A stretch of DNA of 56,395 bases from Parafannyhessea sp902761955 (GCA_902761955.1 CACWMM010000012.1:1-56395), one strand, 5' to 3'; positions 8,423-17,598 are shown, counted from the first letter of the stretch. Notes: generated by a model from the letters alone, not told the origin. Program-made: numbers and translations.

Positions 8423-9145
8423 CTACAGGATGGAGCCCACCACGCCCGCAAGCGGCACGAGCGCGATGGGCATGAACGCCGCGGGGAGGATGTTCGCCAC
8501 CTTGAGGTTGGTCACGCCCATGAGGTTGGTGCCCACGGCGAGCAGCAGGACGGAGCCGGTGACGCCCATCTGGAGGATGACCGCGGAGCTCAGGAGGGGG
8601 CCCACCAGGCTCGCGAGGATGCTGAGGACGCCCTCGTACACGATGAGGCTCACGCCGCAGAACGGCACGCCGATGCCCATGGTGGCCGCAAGCGGCAGGC
8701 ACACCACGAGGTCGATCACGCCCTTTGCGATGAGGGTGGACGGGTCGAGCTGAATGCCCGCGGAGATCGATCCCAGGATCGCCATGGCGCCGGTGCAGCA
8801 GAACAGGGTGGACGCGACGAAACCCTCGCTGAAGTTGCCCAGGCGCTCGCTGCCACTGAAGAGCCTGTCGAGCCTGGCCTGCGCCCAGTCTCCCAGGCGG
8901 CGCACCCACTTGTCGAGGTCGATGGCATAGCCTATGACCGAGCCCAGCGCCACGGCCGTGGTGACCACCGCGACCGAGCCGCCCTTTGCGACCATGCCCT
9001 GCACGGCCACGAGCACCACGCACAGGCCCTGGCCCTTCAGGAGGAAGTCGCCCAAGTCGTCGGAGACGTGCCGCTTGAACAGCAGCCCCAGCACACCGCC
9101 CACGAACGCCTCGAGACCGTTCATGAGCGCACCAAAAAGCACCAC
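8423..9145 (-). CDS. DUF554-family integral membrane protein
   Basis: The protein is 240 aa from a GTG at 9145. The N-terminal block (FGALMNGLEAFVGGVLGLLFKR) matches the usual DUF554 opening, which argues for this GTG rather than the later ATG at 9124. Six or seven hydrophobic helices follow, with family-like segments (FVASTLFCCTGAMAILGSI, GIGVPFCGVSLIVYEG, TGSVLLLAVGTNLMG). Function of the family is not established; a transporter role is usually assumed. The ribosome-binding sequence AGGGGAG directly before AAGAAC-GTG is part of the dispersed GGGNGAGAAGAAC motif. It is divergent from the DUF4143 ATPase gene. Confidence 0.85.
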   Translation of the reverse strand: MVLFGALMNGLEAFVGGVLGLLFKRHVSDDLGDFLLKGQGLCVVLVAVQGMVAKGGSVAVVTTAVALGSVIGYAIDLDKWVRRLGDWAQARLDRLFSGSERLGNFSEGFVASTLFCCTGAMAILGSISAGIQLDPSTLIAKGVIDLVVCLPLAATMGIGVPFCGVSLIVYEGVLSILASLVGPLLSSAVILQMGVTGSVLLLAVGTNLMGVTNLKVANILPAAFMPIALVPLAGVVGSIL

Positions 9146-9314
9146 GTTCTTCTCCCCTGATTGCGCAGGGCGGATGGCCTGCGGAAACGACATGCAGGAG
9201 TGAATGGTACACCAAGCGCGGGAGCGAAGACGGAACATGCGCTGCGTCGAGCGCCATTGCAACCAGCTTTTGGGCAGCGCACGTCGCGTGCAATCGAGCG
9301 CTGCATGTGCTAGT

Positions 9315-9349
9315 GGTGATATTTGGTAATAGTATTTCCATATTTCACC
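9315..9349. promoter_or_regulatory. Operator-like palindrome between divergent DUF554 and ATPase genes
   Basis: Arms GGTGATATTTGG (9315-9326) and CCATATTTCACC (9338-9349) pair at 10 of 12 positions around an 11-bp AT-rich spacer. It sits about 75 bp from the ATPase start, in an otherwise unexplained intergenic stretch. No regulator is identified. Confidence 0.45.
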
Positions 9350-9421
9350 CTTGCGGCCTATCATCGAAGCATGCGTTTAGGCCCGTTTGGACAACGATGC
9401 CAGGCCCGAGGAGGCGACCTC

Positions 9422-10639
9422 ATGTATATAAGACGCGAAGTGGAAAAGACGATCGATGCCATGCTCAAGCAGGGCAAGGTCGTTCTGGTGACCGGCTCCC
9501 GGCAGGTGGGCAAGACGACGGTCCTCAGGGAGCACCTCGGGACTAGCTACAACTACGTATCGATGGAGAACCCGCGCGACTTCGCGCTTGCCAAGGAGGA
9601 CTCCGTCCTGTTCTTCGAGACGCATCAGCTTCCCCTCATCATCGACGAGGTGCAACGGGTACCAGAGCTCTTCTCGCCCATCAAGTGGCTGGTGGACCAA
9701 TCGAACGAGCGCGGACGCGTGGTCCTCACCGGCTCGCAGACCTATCACTTGATGAAGGGCGTAAGCGAGTCGCTCGCCGGCAGGATCAGAATCATCCAGA
9801 TGCCACCGCTGAGCCTGAGGGAGCTTGCCGGCAACGCAAGCAACCCCCACCCCTTCGTGCCACATGCGATCGGCACCGGCGAGGGGTCGTCTGGCCATGG
9901 TCTGCCCGAGCTTTGGGAGGTCATCCACCGCGGATCGATGCCGGAGCTGCAGGACCGCTCCATCGACTGGGACTCCTTCTACAGCGACTATGTGAGCACG
10001 TACCTCGAGCGCGACGTTCGAGACCTCATCAACGTGAAGGACCAGATCAAGTTCTACAACTTCATGGTCGCCTGCGCGGCGCGGACGGGCCAGCTCTTCA
10101 ACGCGTCCGACATAGCGAACGACATCGACGTGAACCACAAGACGGTCGCGGCCTGGGTATCCGTGCTTGAGGCATCGGGCATCGTCAAGATCATCCAGCC
10201 GTTCTGGCCCAACATCGGCAAGAGCGCCACCAAGACCCCCAAGGTCTACTTTATGGATACGGGGCTCGTATGCCAGCTCACGAGATGGACGACGGCCGAG
10301 CAGCTTAGCCGCGGGGCGATGGCGGGGCACGTCTTCGAGACGTTTGTGGTTTCCGAGGTGCTCAAGTCATACATGAACGCCGGCGCAAACCTTCGCGACG
10401 TGTGGTTCTACCGCAACGCCAAGAAGCGTGAAATCGACCTCGTGATCCAGGAGGGACACGTCCTGCACCCCGTGGAGATAAAGAAGGCCGCCACGGTGGG
10501 AACCGACGCGGTGCGGAGCTTCCAGTGCCTGTCGAACCTGGCGGACTACGAGCTTGGCTTTGGCAACGTAATCTGCCAGGCTCCGGAGCCCTATTACGTG
10601 ACCCGTGACGTGCAGGCGGTTCCCGTCTGGTCGATCTGA
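9422..10639 (+). CDS. AAA ATPase with DUF4143 and nuclease-like C-terminal domain
   Basis: This 405-aa protein starts at an ATG with a strong AGGAGG site. Walker A is at residues 25-33 (GSRQVGKTT) and Walker B at about 71-76 (PLIIDEVQ). A sensor-like LTGSQTYHLMKG follows near 105, then DUF4143 (YLERDVRDLINVKDQ, NHKTVAAWVSVLEASGIV). The C-terminal motif REIDLVIQEG...VEIKKA resembles a PD-(D/E)XK fold. Such single-gene ATPases are common in accessory regions of bacteria and archaea; their role is unknown, with defence or toxin-like functions often suggested. It has its own promoter region and converges with the SNF2 helicase gene, separated by 41 bp. Confidence 0.88.
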   Translation: MYIRREVEKTIDAMLKQGKVVLVTGSRQVGKTTVLREHLGTSYNYVSMENPRDFALAKEDSVLFFETHQLPLIIDEVQRVPELFSPIKWLVDQSNERGRVVLTGSQTYHLMKGVSESLAGRIRIIQMPPLSLRELAGNASNPHPFVPHAIGTGEGSSGHGLPELWEVIHRGSMPELQDRSIDWDSFYSDYVSTYLERDVRDLINVKDQIKFYNFMVACAARTGQLFNASDIANDIDVNHKTVAAWVSVLEASGIVKIIQPFWPNIGKSATKTPKVYFMDTGLVCQLTRWTTAEQLSRGAMAGHVFETFVVSEVLKSYMNAGANLRDVWFYRNAKKREIDLVIQEGHVLHPVEIKKAATVGTDAVRSFQCLSNLADYELGFGNVICQAPEPYYVTRDVQAVPVWSI

Positions 10640-10680
10640 GCGACCTGACGGCCCGATGCCGTAGACAGCACGTGCGGCGC

Positions 10681-13600
10681 CTACTGCCCCAGCAGGTCCA
10701 CGAGGTCCTCCTTGCGCAGGCTCGAGAGCGACGCGCCGCCGCCCTCGCCCACCACCTGGTTGGCAAGCTCGCTCTTGGCCTCCTGCAAGGCCAGGATCCT
10801 GTCCTCCACGGTGTCGCGCGCGATGACCTTGTACACCGTGACCTCGCGCGTCTGGCCAATGCGGTGGGCGCGGTCCGTGGCCTGGTTCTGCGCGGCGGCG
10901 TTCCACCACGGGTCCGCGTGCACCACCACGGAGGCGCCCGTGAGGTTGAGGCCGGTGCCGCCCGCCTTGAGCGATATCAGGAACACGGGCGTGTCGTCCT
11001 GGTTGAACGCGTCCACCAGCTCTAGGCGGCGCCTCTTGGGCGTGGAGCCCGTCAGCACGAAGTGGGCGATGCCGCTTGCGTCCAGGCGCTGCGCAATGAG
11101 GTCAAGGTAGCTTGTGAACTGCGAGAACACGAGCACCTTTGCCTGGGCGTCCACCACGCGCTCCACGAGCGAGAAGATCGTGTCCAGCTTTGCCGAGGGC
11201 CCGTCGTAGCCGTCGTACACCAGGCGGGGGTCGCAGCACAGCTGGCGCAGGCGCATGAGCTCCGCGAGCACCTGCAGCTTGCCGCGGGTGAACTCCTGGT
11301 CGGACTGCGACGCAAGCGAGAGGCGCAGCGCCTGCTCGTGCGCGCTGTACAGCTTGCGCTGGTCGCCGGAAAGCTGCGCATACACCACCTGCTCCAGCTT
11401 GTCGGGCAGGTCGCTCAGAACGTCGCGCTTCAGGCGGCGCAGCACGAACGGACCTATGGCCGCGCGCAGCCTGTTGGCGCAGTCCGCGTCGCCCGCGAGG
11501 ATGGGGTCCTCGTACCTCTCGCGAAAGCGGTCGTAGCCGCCCAGGAGCCCCGGCATGAGGTAGTCGAATATGCTCCAGAGCTCGGACAGGCGGTTTTCGA
11601 TGGGGGTGCCCGTGAGCGCGAAGCGGTGCCGCGCCGTGACGGCCTTCACCGCGCGGGCGGAAAGCGTCTCGTGGTTCTTTATGTACTGGGCCTCGTCCAG
11701 GACCTCGCACCAGAAGTCCATGGGGGCGTAGGCCTCTATGTCGCGACGCAGCAGGTCGTAGCTGGTAACGAGCACCTCGTGACCGGGCTCGCGGCGGATG
11801 CGGGCGCGCTCCGGCGCCGTGCCCACCACGGGCACCACGTCCATCTGGGGTGCGAACTTCTGGAACTCCGCCACCCAGTTGTACACCAGGGAGGACGGGC
11901 ACACCACGAGGCTCGTCCCCCTGCCGCGGTTTGCGAGCAGGAAGGATATCATCTGCACGGACTTGCCCAGGCCCATCTCGTCCGCGAGGATGCCGCCAAA
12001 GCCCATGGCCGCAAGCGCGCTCAGCCACTGGAAGCCGGCGCGCTGGTACGGGCGCAGCTGGGCCGCGACGGACGCGGGCGGCTCGAAGCGCTTGGGGTCC
12101 ACGGAGCGAAATCCGTCCACGTACGCGCGGAACGACTCGTCCTTCTGCTCGTCCGTCATGATGTTGTCGAGCAAGAACGCCTTGTAGCTGGGGATGCTCA
12201 CCTCGCCGGCCGCAAGGTCGCGCGCGGTGAGGCCAAGCTCATCCGCCAGGGTGGCCGCCTGTGACAGGTCCGCGCCGGCGAGGTCCACAAACGAGCCGTC
12301 GCGCAGCCGGTGGAAGCGCTGGTGGCGGCGGTAGCTGGCAAGCAGGCCAAACAGCTCGTCCAGCGGCAGGTCGTCCGCGGAGACCCTCAGGTTGATGAGG
12401 TTCGACCGCACGGAGAGCCCCACCTGCACCTTGGGCGCCTCGCGGCGCAGCATCCGGTCGAACGCCTCCGTCGCGTGGACGGTGCCCGCCTCGCGAAGGC
12501 GGGCCATGCCGTCCAGCAGCAGCCTCGCGATGGCGGGGGTGTCCTTCTCGCCTATGGTCGCCACCGTGCCGCCCGCGGCCGGCAGCCTGAAGTACTGCTG
12601 CACCAGCTGGCGCGCCCGGGCCTCCCCCGCGGCGTCGCGCGCGTAGTCCGGCACGGCGTCCGGGTCGCGCGTGAGCACGGACAGGCGGCGCGCGCCGTAG
12701 CTGGCCTCCGCGCGGCACGTCACGCCCTGGCGCGCGTGGTCCAGATAGAAGTCCAGCCGCAGGGGCTGCGGCATCTGGTCCAGCACCTCCTGCGGCGCGT
12801 CCACGTGCATGGCCTCGCCCACGCGGGGCAGCACCGCGGCCGCAAAGCGCGGCACGTCGCGCTCGCCCAGAAGCACGCGCGCCGCGTGGCTGGAGTACAC
12901 GCTCGTAAGGAACGGCGCCACGTCCAGCAGCCGCTTTGTGCAGCGGAAGAGCGCATCGCGCGTCAGCGCGTACAGGTGGCCCGGCGTCGTGAAGAACTCA
13001 GCCTCGCCCTCGCGCTCCAGGTCAAACGCACCGTGGCTCGCCTCCTTTATGCGAAGTCCCACCTGGGGGTCGCCGTCCGCAACGGTCACGTCGCGCGCCG
13101 GCTGCTGCACGCCCTCCGACACCACCTCGACCTCGAGCGTGCGGCCAACGTGCAGCGCTAAGAGCTCGTCCAGTTCCGGCGGGGAAAGCCGCAGCTCGCG
13201 GCCGATGGGCGTCTGCAGCCCCGGCATGCCAAACACGCGCGGCGCCACGTGCGAGGACGCGAACGAGCGCCTGTTCTGCACGGCACGCACCAGAAGCTCC
13301 GCCACGGGGCGCGACTGCGCATCGAACATGTCGAGCGAGTGCACGAACGCGAGCTTCTTGCCATACTCGTGAAACGCGCCCGCCATGATGTCCTGCGCAA
13401 GCTCGCCCACGTCGCGCACCACGTACGAGCCGCGCGGGCCTGCGATCCTCAGGCGCAGGTACCAGTCGTACTCGTGCTCGAGCGTCACCTTCAGGCCCAC
13501 GGTCCCCGGCGTCGCGTCCGCCGCGGAGGCCACGCGCACCGGCGCCGGCGCGCACGCGCGGTCCAGGTAGTCGCCCAGCACGCGCGAGGTGCTCGTCTGG

Positions 13601-13932
13601 TTCTGCGGGCTGTGGCCCTTGTACGCGCCCGCGTTGCGGTTGAAGTCCAGCGCCAGGGCGATGCTGTGCTTGCACGGCCCCGGATAGCGCCGCGCCGCCG
13701 GGCAGGTGCAGTGGTAGTCCACCACCTCGTCTGCGGCCTCGTCTATGGTGATGCCGCAGCGGTAGTGGTCCTCGTAGCCGCTCGAGCTGTCGACGCACGC
13801 CACGATGCTGGTGCGCGAGCCGCTGTAGCTGCAGGTACGGTTCCATATGCGGTCGCTGCGCTGCGCAATGATGCGCCCGCGCCCCAGCACCGCCGGCCTG
13901 CAGACCTTGGACAGCGACTTCTCGGATATCAA
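10681..13932 (-). CDS. SWIM zinc-finger SNF2-family DEAD/DEAH helicase
   Basis: The 1083-aa protein starts at a TTG at 13932, placed 7 nt after AGGAGG. A SWIM finger lies near residues 76-92 (CTCPAARRYPGPCKH). A long family-specific middle region follows. The SNF2 ATPase has motif I near 649 (LADEMGLGKS) and a DEAQ box near 742 (VLDEAQYIKN), then LTGTPIENRLSELWS and the C-terminal helicase domain (VFSQFTSYLDL, LISLKAGGTGLNLT, DRAHRIGQTREV). These proteins translocate on double-stranded DNA and remodel nucleoprotein; the bacterial members are linked to transcription recycling or DNA repair (HepA-like). It is monocistronic. Confidence 0.93.
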   Translation of the reverse strand: MISEKSLSKVCRPAVLGRGRIIAQRSDRIWNRTCSYSGSRTSIVACVDSSSGYEDHYRCGITIDEAADEVVDYHCTCPAARRYPGPCKHSIALALDFNRNAGAYKGHSPQNQTSTSRVLGDYLDRACAPAPVRVASAADATPGTVGLKVTLEHEYDWYLRLRIAGPRGSYVVRDVGELAQDIMAGAFHEYGKKLAFVHSLDMFDAQSRPVAELLVRAVQNRRSFASSHVAPRVFGMPGLQTPIGRELRLSPPELDELLALHVGRTLEVEVVSEGVQQPARDVTVADGDPQVGLRIKEASHGAFDLEREGEAEFFTTPGHLYALTRDALFRCTKRLLDVAPFLTSVYSSHAARVLLGERDVPRFAAAVLPRVGEAMHVDAPQEVLDQMPQPLRLDFYLDHARQGVTCRAEASYGARRLSVLTRDPDAVPDYARDAAGEARARQLVQQYFRLPAAGGTVATIGEKDTPAIARLLLDGMARLREAGTVHATEAFDRMLRREAPKVQVGLSVRSNLINLRVSADDLPLDELFGLLASYRRHQRFHRLRDGSFVDLAGADLSQAATLADELGLTARDLAAGEVSIPSYKAFLLDNIMTDEQKDESFRAYVDGFRSVDPKRFEPPASVAAQLRPYQRAGFQWLSALAAMGFGGILADEMGLGKSVQMISFLLANRGRGTSLVVCPSSLVYNWVAEFQKFAPQMDVVPVVGTAPERARIRREPGHEVLVTSYDLLRRDIEAYAPMDFWCEVLDEAQYIKNHETLSARAVKAVTARHRFALTGTPIENRLSELWSIFDYLMPGLLGGYDRFRERYEDPILAGDADCANRLRAAIGPFVLRRLKRDVLSDLPDKLEQVVYAQLSGDQRKLYSAHEQALRLSLASQSDQEFTRGKLQVLAELMRLRQLCCDPRLVYDGYDGPSAKLDTIFSLVERVVDAQAKVLVFSQFTSYLDLIAQRLDASGIAHFVLTGSTPKRRRLELVDAFNQDDTPVFLISLKAGGTGLNLTGASVVVHADPWWNAAAQNQATDRAHRIGQTREVTVYKVIARDTVEDRILALQEAKSELANQVVGEGGGASLSSLRKEDLVDLLGQ

Positions 13933-14200
13933 GCGACGACCTCCTGCCCCTCTCCCCTGCGCGACGCCACGCCCCCGCCACCCACGCATCCCACGGGCGC
14001 AGCCCCGCAGGCAACCGCGGGGCACGCGGGCGAGAAGAACGTGCTTCCGTCGTTGGTACCGCTACATAGGTACTTCGTTCCCATGGTTGCAAAAACGGGC
14101 GTCTCGCGTATCTCTCTAGCGTAGCGGGTTTCGCGCGCGGTGGACGCGTGTTTCTCCAAATGGCGCCGTCAGTCGGCAACGCCGCCAGTCGTCAGCGCCG

Positions 14201-15181
14201 TCAGTCGCGCGCCTTCGCACGTGCCAGAGGGCCCAGCCCAAACTGGCTCACCGTGATCGCCACGAAGATGAGGACGAAGCCCGTCATCAGAGGGGGCGTG
14301 ACCTTCTCGCCGTAGAACACGATAGAAAACAACACCGCGAACACGCTCTCGAGCGAAAGCAAGAGCGCCGCCTGCGCCGGCGGCACATGTCGCTGGCCCA
14401 CGTTCTGCAGCAGCAGCGCCGTCACGGTCGAGCCCAGCACCACGTACGCCATGCATCCCCAGAACCGCGGCGTCAGCGTGGCGAAGTCTGGCACGGGCTC
14501 CGCCACCAGCGCCACGGCGGTGCACAGCACGGCCGCGAGCGCAAACATCACCGTCGTGATGACCATGGCGTCGTGCGCGCGCCCAAAGCGGCCCACGGCC
14601 ACGATGTTGAGCGCGAAGAACAGGGACGACACGAGCGTCACCACGTCGCCAAACCCCAGGCCAAAGCCGCGCTCGCCGGAAAGCGCCAGAAAGCCCACGC
14701 CCGTCAGGCACAATAGCGCGGCCACAACGCTGTTGGCGCCGGGCCGCCTGCGCAGGAACGCCCAGTTCAGAAACGGAACCATCACGCAGTACGTCGCCGT
14801 GAGGAATGCGTTTCTGCCCGGGGTGGTGCCCGCGAGGCCCACGTTCTGGATGATGAACGCGATGGCCTCCGGAAGGCCAATCACCACGCCGGCCAGCACG
14901 TGGCTCGCGTCCAGGTAGCGCGCGAGCCTGCGGTGGAAGATGGCGATCATCACGAGCGTCGCCAGGCAGAAGCGCACCGCGATGATCCAGATGGGGGTCA
15001 TGGCGTCAAGCGTGTCCTTCAGGACCACGAACGCGCCTCCCCAGATGACGGCCGCAAGCAGCAGCCCAAGCTCGAACACCCACACCGGCAGCTCGCGGCG
15101 CGCACCCGCGGCGGCCGCACCCGCGGCGGCGCCCTCCCGCGACGGCTCCTGCGCACCCTTACGCAACGCTTCGCTCGACAC
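14201..15181 (-). CDS. EamA/DMT-superfamily transporter (second of tandem pair)
   Basis: The 326-aa protein has about ten hydrophobic helices in two EamA repeats: AVIWGGAFVVLKDTLDAM near residue 45, FLTATYCVMVPFLNW near 130, and LLLQNVGQRHVPPAQAALL with FYGEKVTPPLMTGFVLIF in the second half. It should export or import a small metabolite such as an amino acid; the substrate is not predictable. A GTG start at 15181 shares one base with the TAG stop of the upstream paralogue, so it is translationally coupled. An Ala/Arg-rich N-terminal 30 residues is probably cytoplasmic. Confidence 0.9.
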   Translation of the reverse strand: MSSEALRKGAQEPSREGAAAGAAAAGARRELPVWVFELGLLLAAVIWGGAFVVLKDTLDAMTPIWIIAVRFCLATLVMIAIFHRRLARYLDASHVLAGVVIGLPEAIAFIIQNVGLAGTTPGRNAFLTATYCVMVPFLNWAFLRRRPGANSVVAALLCLTGVGFLALSGERGFGLGFGDVVTLVSSLFFALNIVAVGRFGRAHDAMVITTVMFALAAVLCTAVALVAEPVPDFATLTPRFWGCMAYVVLGSTVTALLLQNVGQRHVPPAQAALLLSLESVFAVLFSIVFYGEKVTPPLMTGFVLIFVAITVSQFGLGPLARAKARD

Positions 15182-16110
15182 TACAGCCTTCCCTCCCTGG
15201 CCTCGGCCCTCAGCTCGTCCGCCTGCCGACGGCCGGGCGCAAACTGGCTCACCAGGACCGCCCCGAAGATGAGGGCAAACCCCGCAAGCAGGGAGGGCGT
15301 GATCTTCTCGCCATAGAACGCGACGGAAAACACCGCCGCGAACACGCTCTCGAACGAGAGCAAGAGCGCCACCTCGGACGACGGCAGGTGCCGCTGCGCG
15401 ACGTTCTGCACGAGCAGCCCGACGACGGTGGTTGCAATTGTTATATACGCCAGCTGCACGGCGAACTCCGCCGTGAACGCGGAGGCCGCGGGCACCGGCT
15501 CAAGCGCGACCGCCCACCCCAGGCACACTATCGCGCACGTCGCCAGCATCAAAAACGTGAGGCAGACGGCGTCGTGCGCGCGTCCCAGGCGCCCGACGGC
15601 CACCATGTTAGACGCGTACATGAGCGCCGAGAAGAGCGTGAGCCAGTCGCCCGCGCCCAGACTCAGGCTCTGCCGCCCCGTGAGCGACAGCAGCCCCACG
15701 CCGGTCAGACACATAAGCGCCGCGACCACGTTGTTTACGCCCGGCCGGCGGCGCTCCACCGCCCATGCCAGAAACGGCACCATCACACAGTACGTCGCCG
15801 TGAGGAAGGCGTTGCGCCCAGGCGAGGTCTGCGTAAGCCCCAGGTTCTGCAGCAGAAACCCCAGCGCCTCCGGCAGGCCCACCACCACGCCGGCCAGCAC
15901 GTGGCCGAGGTCGATCGTCCGCACGATGCGCCGCCTAAACGCCACGCCCAGCACAAGGGCCGCCAGCCCAAAGCGCATCGCAAGCAGCCACGACGTGGCC
16001 ACGGCCTCCATCGCGTCCTTTATGACCACGTACGAGGCGCCGTACGCCACGGTGGTCAGCACCACGGCGACGGCGTACGCCCAGCTTGGTATGCTCCGGG
16101 GAGTCCTCAT
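15181..16110 (-). CDS. EamA/DMT-superfamily transporter (first of tandem pair)
   Basis: This 309-aa protein begins at an ATG after GGTGGA. Ten predicted membrane helices carry the same landmarks as its downstream neighbour: VAYGASYVVIKDAME, PGRNAFLTATYCVMVPFL, LVQNVAQRHLPSSEVALLL, FYGEKITPSLLAGFALIFG. The strong shared blocks indicate tandem duplication. Both genes overlap end to start, suggesting a matched pair, possibly a heterodimer as in some DMT exporters, or two paralogues of different specificity. Confidence 0.9.
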   Translation of the reverse strand: MRTPRSIPSWAYAVAVVLTTVAYGASYVVIKDAMEAVATSWLLAMRFGLAALVLGVAFRRRIVRTIDLGHVLAGVVVGLPEALGFLLQNLGLTQTSPGRNAFLTATYCVMVPFLAWAVERRRPGVNNVVAALMCLTGVGLLSLTGRQSLSLGAGDWLTLFSALMYASNMVAVGRLGRAHDAVCLTFLMLATCAIVCLGWAVALEPVPAASAFTAEFAVQLAYITIATTVVGLLVQNVAQRHLPSSEVALLLSFESVFAAVFSVAFYGEKITPSLLAGFALIFGAVLVSQFAPGRRQADELRAEAREGRL

Positions 16111-16153
16111 TCCACCGATTATATGGCATGGGCGGCGCCGCTTGGCGTGGGGC

Positions 16154-16588
16154 CTACTTCGGAAGCCCGGCCACGACCTCGCGCATGTCCCGCTCGAACG
16201 CCGCGAGCGCAGGGATATAGCGCTCCAGGATGTCGCGCGCGGCGGCCGCGGACACGCTCGGATTGTCCAGAGCGGCAACATGTATCTGTGGAAGCTCGCT
16301 CCTCAGCCGCAGCATGGAAAGCCAGCTCTTCTCGTCCTCAATCAACCCGTTGTAGAGCGCCCTGGAAAGGAGCTCGCGCGTGGTCCCCTCCGGGAAGTCG
16401 TCGACGCCCCAACCGTCCGCCAGGACGCACCGCATGGTCGCGCACGCGGAGTCGAACGCGCGCGAGAACTGGTCCAGCAGCCCGCAGAGCACGTAGTCGT
16501 CGGCGAAGACCGGCTTCTGATACGCCAACGCGAGGGATGCGTTTAGCCTGACAAGCTGACCCAGCCTGGTTTCGTAGCCCATCGTCAT
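16154..16588 (-). CDS. HI0074-family nucleotidyltransferase substrate-binding-like protein
   Basis: The 144-aa all-helical protein starts at an ATG behind GGAGG. LGQLVRLNASLALAYQ, VLCGLLDQFSRAFDSACATMRCVL, GTTRELLSRALYNGLI and SWLSMLRLRSELPQI match the HI0074 family. These proteins normally pair with a minimal MNT nucleotidyltransferase, structurally similar to kanamycin nucleotidyltransferase, in two-gene modules. No nucleotidyltransferase ORF is adjacent here: downstream is the DMT pair, upstream an empty region. It may therefore be an orphan or remnant of such a module. Confidence 0.7.
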   Translation of the reverse strand: MTMGYETRLGQLVRLNASLALAYQKPVFADDYVLCGLLDQFSRAFDSACATMRCVLADGWGVDDFPEGTTRELLSRALYNGLIEDEKSWLSMLRLRSELPQIHVAALDNPSVSAAAARDILERYIPALAAFERDMREVVAGLPK

Positions 16589-16905
16589 CCGCAGCCTCCA
16601 TGCCCACGGTGAGCACCCGAACCAAGGGCGCCGCCCTTCTCGTACGTGCGAATGATTATAGGTGCCACGCGGGCTCGCAGCCCTCCCCCACGCGGTACGA
16701 CGGGTGCCAATAGCGACACCAAATGACCACTCTTCCGCGTCAAGTCACGCCCCGAGCGATATTTCTACCGAACTTGAATGTATTGTGGCGACAAACACAC
16801 GCCATAGCATAAAATGGGTCTGACCGGCCGCATGGGCCAGTCACACACCGGACAGTGGCGCGCGGGACAAGGCCCGACGCGCTTGATGTGGTGGAGAGGA
16901 GAACC
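16589..16905. other. Intergenic region upstream of NifU-like operon
   Basis: About 317 bp between divergent genes. A possible promoter for the NifU-like gene is TTGTGG near 16784 with TAGCAT about 16 bp downstream. The GC-rich leader that follows (16813-16900) has small inverted repeats but no recognised riboswitch. No supported ORF. Confidence 0.4.
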
Positions 16906-17598
16906 ATGCAGTATTCCGCAGAAGTGGAGCGTATGTGCACTGTCGCCAAGGGCGCATACCACGGTCCTGCGCCCATTCCCGAGGAGGGCAAGTGGGTCCA
17001 GGCCAAGGAGATCTCTGACATCTCTGGTTACACGCACGGTGTAGGCTGGTGCGCACCCCAGCAGGGCGCCTGCAAGCTCAGCCTGAACGTCAAGCAGGGT
17101 GTCATCGAGGAGTGCCTGATCGAGACGATCGGCTGCTCCGGCATGACGCACTCCGCTGCCATGGCCGCCGAGATCCTTCCCGGCAAGACCATCCTCGAGG
17201 CGCTGAACACCGACCTCGTCTGCGACGCCATCAACGTCGCCATGCGCGAGCTCTTCCTGCAGATCGTCTACGGCCGCACCCAGACCGCGTTCTCCGAGGA
17301 CGGCCTGCCCGTCGGCACCGGCCTCGACGACCTTGGCAAGGGTCTCCGCTCCATGGTCGGCACCACCTACGGCACCAAGGCCAAGGGCGCCCGCTACCTC
17401 GAGCTGACCCAGGGCTACATCACCAAGATGGCCCTGAACAAGGACGACGAGATCATCGGCTTCGAGTTCCTTAACCTCGGCAAGTTCACCGACGCCATCA
17501 AGGCCGGCACCGATCCCAAGGAGGCCGTCGAGGGCGCCATGGGTCGCTACGGCCAGTGGGACAACCCCGCCAAGGTCATCGATCCTCGCGAAGAGTAG
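16906..17598 (+). CDS. NifU/IscU-like iron-sulfur cluster scaffold-type protein, partner of GGGtGRT protein
   Basis: The 230-aa protein starts at the ATG behind GAGAGGAG; a track start at 16855 lacks a ribosome site. The N-terminal half resembles NifU_N/IscU: Cys residues at GWCAPQQGACK and the GCSGMTHSAAM motif correspond to the cluster-binding GCxxS block. The C-terminal half (TAFSEDGLPVGTGL..., YLELTQGYITKMAL) is specific to this subfamily and longer than IscU (~130 aa). Codon use is extremely biased to C/G endings, as in highly expressed genes. It is followed after 18 bases by the GGGtGRT gene. The exact reaction is unknown; a cluster scaffold or carrier role is inferred from the domain. 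Confidence 0.85.
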   Translation: MQYSAEVERMCTVAKGAYHGPAPIPEEGKWVQAKEISDISGYTHGVGWCAPQQGACKLSLNVKQGVIEECLIETIGCSGMTHSAAMAAEILPGKTILEALNTDLVCDAINVAMRELFLQIVYGRTQTAFSEDGLPVGTGLDDLGKGLRSMVGTTYGTKAKGARYLELTQGYITKMALNKDDEIIGFEFLNLGKFTDAIKAGTDPKEAVEGAMGRYGQWDNPAKVIDPREE

